Below, piece by piece: positions 1-4,563 of a stretch of DNA of 5,658 nt. The translations under genes were made by a program, and so were the position numbers. The notes below the pieces were generated by a model. The model had not been told where the DNA came from and made no database searches. It saw only the letters and a list, made by a program, of their open reading frames with translations. The stretch's first letter is position 1, and each line of letters starts with the position of its first letter. This DNA is from an uncultured beta proteobacterium (lineage in GTDB: Bacteria > Pseudomonadota > Gammaproteobacteria > Burkholderiales > SG8-39): NCBI GenBank assembly GCA_903868285.1, contig CAIPUP010000183.1, forward strand, positions 1 through 5,658. The letters are read 5' to 3'.

Positions 1-386
1 AGAGCAGCCTGCGCAAAGTGATTGCCTTGCGTCCGGATAACGCGCATGCCTACAACGCCCTGGGCTATTCATTTGCTGATCGCAATGTGCGACTGGAAGA
101 AGCCAGACAGTTGATTGACCGTGCACTGGCTTTGTCACCGAGTGATTTGTTCATCATCGATAGCAAGGCCTGGATCGAATATCGGTTGGGTAATCTGGCG
201 ACAGCGCTGCAGTTGCTGCGTCAGGCCTACGCTGGGCGTCCAGACGCGGAAATTGCTGCCCATTACGGTGAAGTGCTATGGGTGTCAGGCCAACGCGAGC
301 TGGCGGTACGCATCTGGGATGAAGCGCTCAAGAAATCGCCGACGCATGAGGTGCTCAACGCCACCATCAAGCGGCTCAAGCCCTGA
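1..386 (+). CDS. Tetratricopeptide-repeat (TPR) protein, C-terminal part only
   Basis: The reading frame is open from the window edge (first full codon at 3) to TGA at 384-386, giving 127 C-terminal residues; the start lies outside the window. Three TPR units are visible, counting from that first codon: about residues 13-48 (NALGYSF, then ALALSP), 49-81 (KAWIEYRLGN, then AYAGRPD) and 82-114 (YGEVLWVSGQ, then ALKKSPT). Each is a helix pair with the typical small residues and a closing Pro. TPR arrays are protein-binding scaffolds, so no enzymatic role is implied. A large TPR protein directly upstream of lolB is usual in Pseudomonas and Betaproteobacteria. Its exact function is not established to my knowledge, and any link to envelope assembly is inferred only from its neighbour. 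Signal peptide and total length cannot be judged from this fragment. Confidence 0.9.
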   Translation, partial: SSLRKVIALRPDNAHAYNALGYSFADRNVRLEEARQLIDRALALSPSDLFIIDSKAWIEYRLGNLATALQLLRQAYAGRPDAEIAAHYGEVLWVSGQRELAVRIWDEALKKSPTHEVLNATIKRLKP

Positions 387-405
387 GCGGATACGGCGGC
401 GCGTC

Positions 406-1056
406 GTGAGTCCTTGGTCATGGTGGAGGCTCGACACCCGATTACGGTTATTCGGGCAAAGCCTGTTACTGCTGTGTGCCGGCTGCAGCAGCATGCCTGG
501 GATCGATCTGACAGTTGTGGATGAAGGCTTTGCGCTGACCGGACGTTTTGCCATCCGACATGCGCAAGAGGGTGGTTCGGGCCGTATCGAATGGCGGCAT
601 ACCGCAAGCACCGACGACTTGTTGGTGAGCACACCGATTGGTCAGGGGCTGGCGCGGGTAACGCGGCGTGATGGCGTGTATGAAATCACCACGCGTGAAC
701 AGCAAGCCCAGCGCGCCGTTGATCCGCAGGCCTTGACTGAAAAAATGCTGGGTTGGCGTTTACCGCTGGAAGGTCTGCCCGACTGGGTGCGCGGGCGGCC
801 TGCCCCCTATCTGCCGGCACGGGTTGAGCGCGACGCCCAGGGGCGCTTGGCCTGGATTGAGCAACAGGGCTGGCGCATCGATTACCAGCAGTACCGGGAC
901 GCAATGGCCGACACGGTGCAGGGCTCGTCAGTCGCGCCCGCCGCTGCATTGCCACTCCGTCTACAACTGCAGCGCGGTGATCTGCAAATCCGCTTGCTTA
1001 TCGAGCAGTGGTCGGTGCGGGATACGCCGCCCGGCGCCACAGGGTCTGCACCGTGA
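406..1056 (+). CDS. lolB: Outer-membrane lipoprotein LolB (lipoprotein insertase), precursor
   Basis: LolB takes lipoproteins from the periplasmic carrier LolA and inserts them into the inner leaflet of the outer membrane; it is itself an outer-membrane lipoprotein. The predicted product is 216 residues (E. coli LolB is 207). Residues 1-26 form a signal peptide with a hydrophobic run ending LLLLCAG, and Cys27 would be the lipidated residue. Ser at +2 fits outer-membrane sorting. Family landmarks follow: ALTGRFAIR, GRIEWRH, STPIGQG (76-82), GWRLPLEGLPDWVRG (116-130), GWRIDYQQY and a C-terminal IEQW. Ile78 sits where E. coli has the protruding Leu68. GTG at 406 is chosen because it gives a signal peptide of normal size; no clear Shine-Dalgarno precedes it, so coupling to the TPR stop 19 nt upstream is plausible. 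An ATG at 346 is in frame but would overlap the TPR gene. The stop overlaps the ispE start. Confidence 0.93.
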   Translation: MSPWSWWRLDTRLRLFGQSLLLLCAGCSSMPGIDLTVVDEGFALTGRFAIRHAQEGGSGRIEWRHTASTDDLLVSTPIGQGLARVTRRDGVYEITTREQQAQRAVDPQALTEKMLGWRLPLEGLPDWVRGRPAPYLPARVERDAQGRLAWIEQQGWRIDYQQYRDAMADTVQGSSVAPAAALPLRLQLQRGDLQIRLLIEQWSVRDTPPGATGSAP

Positions 1057-1988
1057 GGCTACCCAGCGAAACCAAGACAACGGTCTGCTGGCTGGCGCCG
1101 GCCAAGCTCAATTTGTTTTTGCATGTCACCGGACGTCGCGCTGATGGCTATCACTTGCTGGAGTCGGTGTTTCGCCTCATCGACGTTTGTGATGAATTGC
1201 GTTTCGATGTGCGCCCGGATGGCGAGTTGCGTCTATCGACACGGTTTGCGCCGATCGAAGGCATGACGCCGGCGGGTGAGGATGCTGCGCCGCTGCAACA
1301 AAGCTGGCCCGACGATGCAGATCTGTGTGTGCGTGCTGCGAGGCTGCTGCAGCGGCACACCGGTTGCAGTCTTGGCGCGGACATCGCCGTGTGCAAGCGC
1401 ATTCCGGTCGGCGGTGGGCTTGGCGGTGGCAGTTCCGACGCGGCGACGACCCTGATGGCGTTGAATGCGCTCTGGAATTTGTCGCTGTCCGCGCAGGAGT
1501 TGGCTGGTTTGGGTCTGGAATTGGGCGCGGATGTGCCGTTTTTTCTATATCGCTGCAATGCTTTCGCCCGCGGTGTTGGCGAGCAGTTGACCGGGCTTGA
1601 CCTGCCGGCGGCCTGGTATGCGGTGCTGGTGCCGCCAGTTGCGGTGCCGACGGCGAGTATTTTTACCGCCCCGGATTTGACGCGCGACAGCAAAAGCGTC
1701 ACAATAGAGAGCTTTTCTGCCGCTTCTGGCTATGATTCGCCCGCTGACTTTGGGCGCAATGATCTGGAGTCGGTGGCTTGCAGGTTGCATCCGGCGATTC
1801 AGGCGCATGTGGAATGGCTCAAAGCCTTCAACAAGGCCGCTAGAATGACCGGCTCTGGTTCCTGCGTGTTTGCAGAATTTGTTACCGAAGCGCAGGCGCG
1901 CGCGGTAATCGCGTCGATGCCGGCAGGGATGCGGGGCTTTGTGGTGAAGGGCCTCGATAAGCATCCACTGCGGGTAGCGGTGCAGTAA
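1053..1988 (+). CDS. ispE: 4-diphosphocytidyl-2-C-methyl-D-erythritol kinase
   Basis: IspE phosphorylates the 2-hydroxyl of CDP-methylerythritol with ATP, the fourth enzyme of the MEP route to isopentenyl diphosphate, in the cytosol. It is a GHMP kinase. The sequence shows APAKLNLFLHV with Lys18, the glycine-rich ATP loop PVGGGLGGGSSDAA (118-131), LGADVPFF with the catalytic Asp160, NDLE (236-239) and the C-terminal TGSGSCVFAEF (266-276). GTG at 1053 is chosen because it overlaps the lolB stop (GTGA) and has AGGG at 1041-1044, 8 nt upstream; an earlier in-frame GTG at 1008 lies inside lolB. The product is 311 residues against about 283 in E. coli. The excess is about 8 residues at the N-terminus and a segment about 17 residues longer at 64-89, between the catalytic-Lys region and the ATP loop. 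All catalytic motifs remain, so it should be active. Confidence 0.96.
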   Translation: MRLPSETKTTVCWLAPAKLNLFLHVTGRRADGYHLLESVFRLIDVCDELRFDVRPDGELRLSTRFAPIEGMTPAGEDAAPLQQSWPDDADLCVRAARLLQRHTGCSLGADIAVCKRIPVGGGLGGGSSDAATTLMALNALWNLSLSAQELAGLGLELGADVPFFLYRCNAFARGVGEQLTGLDLPAAWYAVLVPPVAVPTASIFTAPDLTRDSKSVTIESFSAASGYDSPADFGRNDLESVACRLHPAIQAHVEWLKAFNKAARMTGSGSCVFAEFVTEAQARAVIASMPAGMRGFVVKGLDKHPLRVAVQ

Positions 1989-2006
1989 GACGTTTTAGAA
2001 GAATGA

Positions 2007-2083
2007 TGGGGAGTCGCCAAGCTGGTTAAGGCACCGGATTTTGATTCCGGCATGCGAAGGTTCGAATCCTTCCTCCCCAGCCA
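2007..2083 (+). tRNA. tRNA-Gln, anticodon UUG, CCA end encoded
   Basis: A full cloverleaf can be drawn by hand. The acceptor stem TGGGGAG (2007-2013) pairs with CTCCCCA (2073-2079). The D stem is GCC (2016-2018) with GGC (2030-2032). The anticodon stem CCGGA (2034-2038) pairs with TCCGG (2046-2050) around loop TTTTGAT, with anticodon TTG at 2041-2043. The T stem GAAGG (2056-2060) pairs with CCTTC (2068-2072) around TTCGAAT. All stems are fully paired. Discriminator base G2080 is followed by an encoded CCA (2081-2083). It reads CAA, and CAG by wobble. It lies 18 nt after the ispE stop and 59 nt before prs. I see no convincing promoter of its own, so it may be cut out of a longer ispE–prs transcript. 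This position is conserved in related genomes. Confidence 0.98.
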
Positions 2084-2088
2084 CCCTT

Positions 2089-2142
2089 GCACGACCTGCG
2101 TGCTGTCCTCCTGGAATTCCTGAACAACACAGGCAAACGGTA
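2089..2142 (+). promoter_or_regulatory. Leader between tRNA-Gln and prs, two small hairpins
   Basis: GCACG (2089-2093) pairs perfectly with CGTGC (2099-2103) around ACCTG, starting 6 nt after the tRNA CCA end. CCTG (2119-2122) pairs with CAGG (2130-2133) around AACAACA and includes the AGG (2131-2133) that is the only Shine-Dalgarno-like element before the prs ATG at 2143. The first hairpin could help tRNA 3' processing or protect the end of the prs mRNA. The second could partly mask the ribosome site. Both stems are short, so a functional role is tentative. No sigma-70-like -35/-10 pair is evident in this gap. Confidence 0.3.
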
Positions 2143-3093
2143 ATGGCTTACGAAAGCTTGATGGTGTTCACTGGCAATGCCAACCCTTTGTTGGCCCATG
2201 CCGTGGTGCGTCGCCTCAATATTCCGATCGGCCATGCCAAGGTCGGCAAATTCTCCGATGGCGAGTCCACCGTGGAGTTGCTGGACAACGTGCGCGGCAA
2301 GGATTGCTTCGTGCTGCAGTCCACCTGTGCGCCCACCAACGACAGCCTGATGGAAGTGTTGTTGATGGTGGATGCGCTCAAGCGTTCCTCGGCAGGTCGT
2401 GTGACGGCTGCCATTCCCTATTTTGGCTACGCCCGTCAGGACAGGCGTACCCGTTCGGCGCGGGTGGCCATCAGTGCCAAGGTAGTCGCCAACATGCTGC
2501 AGGCAGCCCAGGTCGACCGGGTGTTGACCATGGACCTGCATGCCGACCAGATTCAGGGCTTTTTCGATGTGCCGGTGGACAACATCTATTCCACGCCGGT
2601 GCTGTTGGGGGATGTCTGGAAGCATGGTTACGAAAATCTGCTGGTGGTCTCGCCGGACGTTGGTGGTGTGGTGCGCGCGCGCGCCATGGCCAAGCGTCTG
2701 GATGCCGATCTGGCCATCATCGACAAGCGTCGTCCGAGTGCGAACGTGTCAGAGGTGATGAACATCATCGGTGATGTCGAAGGTCGCACCTGCGTCATCA
2801 TGGATGACATCGTCGATACCGCCGGCACCCTGACCAAGGCAGCGCAGGCGCTGAAAGACCAGGGCGCAACCCGCGTGGTGGCCTATTGCACCCATGCCGT
2901 GTTGTCGGGCAGCGCCGTCGCCCGCATCACCGAGCCGGCACTGGACGAACTGGTCGTCACTGACACGATTCCGCTGTCCAAAGAAGCGCAGGCCTGTAAA
3001 AAAATTCGTGTGTTGTCGGTGGCGGGCTTGTTGGCCGAAACCATTTTGCGTATCAGCAACGAGGACTCTGTTTCGTCCTTGTTCATGGAATAA
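2143..3093 (+). CDS. prs: Ribose-phosphate pyrophosphokinase (PRPP synthetase)
   Basis: Prs transfers pyrophosphate from ATP to ribose 5-phosphate, making PRPP for purine, pyrimidine, histidine, tryptophan and NAD synthesis in the cytosol. At 316 residues it has the normal class I length. Visible motifs are FSDGE (37-41), QSTCAPTND (59-67), PYFGYARQDR (92-101), the metal and ATP-binding DLHADQIQGFF (131-141), SPDVGGVVRA (170-179), the catalytic flexible loop DKRRP (194-198) and the ribose-5-phosphate loop DDIVDTAGT (221-229). The N-terminus MAYESLMVFTGN is of betaproteobacterial type, which favours ATG 2143 over the in-frame ATG at 2161. The ribosome site is weak (AGG at 2131-2133, 9 nt away). 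No promoter is evident in the 59 nt after the tRNA, so transcription may come through ispE and tRNA-Gln. Confidence 0.98.
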   Translation: MAYESLMVFTGNANPLLAHAVVRRLNIPIGHAKVGKFSDGESTVELLDNVRGKDCFVLQSTCAPTNDSLMEVLLMVDALKRSSAGRVTAAIPYFGYARQDRRTRSARVAISAKVVANMLQAAQVDRVLTMDLHADQIQGFFDVPVDNIYSTPVLLGDVWKHGYENLLVVSPDVGGVVRARAMAKRLDADLAIIDKRRPSANVSEVMNIIGDVEGRTCVIMDDIVDTAGTLTKAAQALKDQGATRVVAYCTHAVLSGSAVARITEPALDELVVTDTIPLSKEAQACKKIRVLSVAGLLAETILRISNEDSVSSLFME

Positions 3094-3103
3094 GTTTTAC
3101 CGG

Positions 3104-3151
3104 CATTCCCTGGTCGCGGGGATGTCATATCGAGCGGGGAAGTGTTCCCGC
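3104..3151 (+). promoter_or_regulatory. Two consecutive hairpins in the prs–rplY gap (candidate rplY leader)
   Basis: CATTCCC (3104-3110) pairs with GGGGATG (3118-3124), 7 bp with one G-U. GCGGGGA (3134-3140) pairs with TTCCCGC (3145-3151), 7 bp with one G-U, around loop AGTG. The heptamer GCGGGGA occurs twice (3116-3122 and 3134-3140), so TTCCCGC could pair with either copy. CGGGG (3135-3139) could instead pair with TCCCG (3156-3160), which would disturb the base of the next, terminator-like hairpin. Such alternative pairing is what an attenuating or autoregulated leader would show. The pairings are read directly from the sequence; regulation is inferred. Confidence 0.4.
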
Positions 3152-3157
3152 GTTGTC

Positions 3158-3188
3158 CCGGCTGGTGCCCAGGCACTGGTCGGTTTTT
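3158..3188 (+). terminator. Terminator-like hairpin plus T-tract, directly before the rplY ribosome site
   Basis: CCGGCTGGTGC (3158-3168) pairs over 11 positions with GCACTGGTCGG (3173-3183) around CCAG, followed at once by TTTTT (3184-3188). Three of the pairs are G-U, two of them adjacent, so it is weaker than the terminator after rplY. It could end prs transcripts. However, the rplY Shine-Dalgarno GGAGG begins only 3 nt after the T-tract, so no promoter fits downstream of it. rplY expression therefore needs read-through, or an initiation site upstream of or within the hairpin. It may act as a partial terminator or an attenuator. Confidence 0.55.
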
Positions 3189-3190
3189 CT

Positions 3191-3195
3191 GGAGG
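3191..3195 (+). promoter_or_regulatory. Strong Shine-Dalgarno of rplY
   Basis: GGAGG lies 5 nt before ATG 3201 and is the strongest ribosome binding site in the window. It fixes the rplY start at 3201. An ATG at 3196 is out of frame and too close to the site. In-frame non-ATG codons farther upstream would run through the terminator-like hairpin. Confidence 0.85.
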
Positions 3196-3200
3196 ATGCC

Positions 3201-3875
3201 ATGGCATCGTATGAAGTTGTTGCGCAATCGCGCAAAGAGCAGGGTACCGGAGCGAGCCGCCGCCTGCGCCTCAGTGGACGTGTTCCCGCCATTGTTTATG
3301 GTGGCAAGAAGGACGCTGAGAGTGTTGATCTCGATCACAACGCCATCTGGAATCAGCTGCGGCATGAGAAGTTCCATGCCTCGATTCTGAGTCTGGTGGT
3401 CGACGGCAAGCCGCAGCAAGTACTGCTGCGCTCGGTCAATATGCATCCGTGGAAAGCCCAGGTGCAGCATGTTGACTTCCAGCGTATCGCAGCGGATGAA
3501 AAGATCCGCATGAAGGTGCCTTTGCACTTTTCCGGCGCAGAGAGCTCGCCGGCGGTCAAGGGTCAGAGCGCAACTGTCAGCCACATCCTGAATGAAATCG
3601 AAATCCGCTGTCTGCCAGCCGATCTGCCCGAGTTCATTCCGGTGGATCTCTCCGGTCTGACCGTGGGCAACACCGTGCATGTGAAGGATCTGCTGTTGCC
3701 CAAGGGCGTCGAGGTGGTGTTGCGTGGCAAGGAAAACCCGGCGGTCGTGATCTGCCAGGTACCACGTGCCTCTGCTGACGACGAATCGACCGCTGCGCCT
3801 TCCGCAGCGGATGTGCCAGCCGCCAAGCAAAAGGCGCCGGATGCTGCAGCCAAGGACGCACCGGCCAAGAAGTAA
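3201..3875 (+). CDS. rplY: 50S ribosomal protein L25, long Ctc/TL5 form
   Basis: L25 binds 5S rRNA in the central protuberance of the large ribosomal subunit. The product has 224 residues, the two-domain Ctc/TL5 type rather than the roughly 94-residue E. coli form. Residues 1 to about 93 are the 5S-binding domain, with the characteristic GTGASRRLRLSGRVPAIVYGG (15-35) and VDFQRI (91-96). Residues about 100-188 form the second, beta-rich domain (VPLHFSGAESSPAVK, IPVDLSGLTVGNTVHVKDLLLPKGVE). Residues about 189-224 are a low-complexity Ala/Lys/Asp/Pro tail ending APAKK, presumably disordered and not conserved. The start is set by GGAGG 5 nt upstream. The gene is bracketed by a terminator-like hairpin in front and a strong terminator behind, so it may be controlled apart from prs and pth. 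In E. coli, L25 is reported to repress its own synthesis; whether that holds here is unknown. Confidence 0.96.
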   Translation: MASYEVVAQSRKEQGTGASRRLRLSGRVPAIVYGGKKDAESVDLDHNAIWNQLRHEKFHASILSLVVDGKPQQVLLRSVNMHPWKAQVQHVDFQRIAADEKIRMKVPLHFSGAESSPAVKGQSATVSHILNEIEIRCLPADLPEFIPVDLSGLTVGNTVHVKDLLLPKGVEVVLRGKENPAVVICQVPRASADDESTAAPSAADVPAAKQKAPDAAAKDAPAKK

Positions 3876-3905
3876 GGCTGGCGCTGCCCGAGGACGCAGC
3901 ACAGG

Positions 3906-3939
3906 AAAAGGCGCGGGCTTTATCTCCCGCGCCTTTTTT
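3906..3939 (+). terminator. Intrinsic (Rho-independent) terminator after rplY
   Basis: GGCGCGGG (3910-3917) pairs perfectly with CCCGCGCC (3926-3933) around an 8-nt loop and is followed by six T (3934-3939). AAAA at 3906-3909 can pair with the first T residues, so the minus strand also has a hairpin followed by TTTT, although no minus-strand gene is present to use it. It begins 30 nt after the rplY stop and is the clearest terminator in the window. Confidence 0.93.
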
Positions 3940-3965
3940 CTATCAGTATTGAACGAAGCATCTTG

Positions 3966-4559
3966 ATGACAACGACAATCCGACTGCTGGCCGGCCTGGG
4001 GAATCCGGGTAAAAAATATGAACGCGACCGTCATAACGTCGGCTTCTGGGCCATCGACGCGCTGGCGGCCAAGGCTGGCGTTACGCTGACCAAGGATGCG
4101 CGCTATCACGGCCTCATCGGCAAAATGCCTGCATCCCAGAACGCTGCGGGCAACGAAGTCTGGCTGGTGCAACCGCAGACCTTCATGAACGAGTCCGGTC
4201 GTTGCGTCGGAGGACTGGCGCGTTTTTTCAAGATTCCAGCCGAGCAAATTCTGGTGATTCATGACGAACTGGATTTCGCGCCTGGCGTGGTCAAGCTGAA
4301 AAAAGGTGGCGGTGTAGCCGGGCACAACGGTCTGAAAGATATTTCCGCCGTGCTCGGCACGCAGGATTTCTGGCGCTTGCGTATCGGCATTGGTCATCCC
4401 GGGGACCGCAGTCTGGTAGCGGACTATGTGTTGTCCTCACCCGCACCGGATGATCGTATCGCCATTGATCTCAACATCGATAAAGTGCTGGACTGCATGC
4501 CCCTCATGCTGTCTGGCGACATGACGGCGGCCATGCTCAAGCTGCACACGAAAGGTTGA
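3966..4559 (+). CDS. pth: Peptidyl-tRNA hydrolase
   Basis: Pth hydrolyses the ester bond between peptide and tRNA in peptidyl-tRNAs that drop off ribosomes, recycling the tRNA; it is essential in most bacteria. The 197 residues match the family (E. coli 194). The key residues are present: Asn13 in LAGLGNPG, catalytic His23 in RHNVGF, Asn75 in QTFMNESG, Asp100 in VIHDELD, and His120/Asn121 in AGHNGLKD. The glycine-rich loop reads GGGVAGHNG where E. coli has GGGHGGHNG, so a non-catalytic His is replaced. ATG 3966 is chosen over the adjacent in-frame TTG 3963. The Shine-Dalgarno is poor (GAAG at 3955-3958). The start lies only 26 nt after a strong terminator, leaving little room for a promoter. 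It is followed by ychF after 4 nt, so the two are probably co-transcribed. Confidence 0.97.
   Translation: MTTTIRLLAGLGNPGKKYERDRHNVGFWAIDALAAKAGVTLTKDARYHGLIGKMPASQNAAGNEVWLVQPQTFMNESGRCVGGLARFFKIPAEQILVIHDELDFAPGVVKLKKGGGVAGHNGLKDISAVLGTQDFWRLRIGIGHPGDRSLVADYVLSSPAPDDRIAIDLNIDKVLDCMPLMLSGDMTAAMLKLHTKG
4551..4555 (+). promoter_or_regulatory. Ribosome binding site of ychF, inside the end of pth
   Basis: AAAGG lies 8 nt before ATG 4564, within the last codons of pth (stop 4557-4559). This placement supports translational coupling of pth and ychF. Confidence 0.6.
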
Positions 4560-4563
4560 ACCC

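Noticed and set aside
115..405. Extension of the lolB frame upstream to an ATG at 115.
   Set aside because: It would overlap the TPR gene by about 270 bases in another frame and place the lipoprotein signal peptide in the middle of the protein. GTG 406 gives a normal precursor.
1994..1999. TTTAGA as a -10 box that would start a transcript at the tRNA 5' end.
   Set aside because: The spacing to the tRNA start is right, but the sequence 16-18 nt upstream (around CGGGTAGC) has no resemblance to a -35 box.
2007..2083. tRNA-Gln as an integration site for a mobile element.
   Set aside because: There is no integrase gene, no repeat of the tRNA 3' end within the window, and the flanks are conserved housekeeping genes.
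2041..2142. Extension of the prs frame upstream into the tRNA.
   Set aside because: The added residues would be encoded by the tRNA-Gln gene itself. The conserved N-terminus MAYESLMVF begins at ATG 2143.
2026..2625. A 199-codon minus-strand frame across tRNA-Gln and the first half of prs.
   Set aside because: It is antisense to a complete tRNA and to a strongly conserved enzyme, with no domain resemblance. It is a composition shadow.
2883..4397. A 504-codon open frame on the minus strand, antisense to the end of prs, all of rplY and most of pth.
   Set aside because: It runs across three clearly conserved plus-strand genes, two intergenic gaps and a terminator. Its translation is rich in His, Arg and Gln without recognisable domains, as expected of a frame kept open by GC-rich codon bias. 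No ribosome site or promoter supports it.
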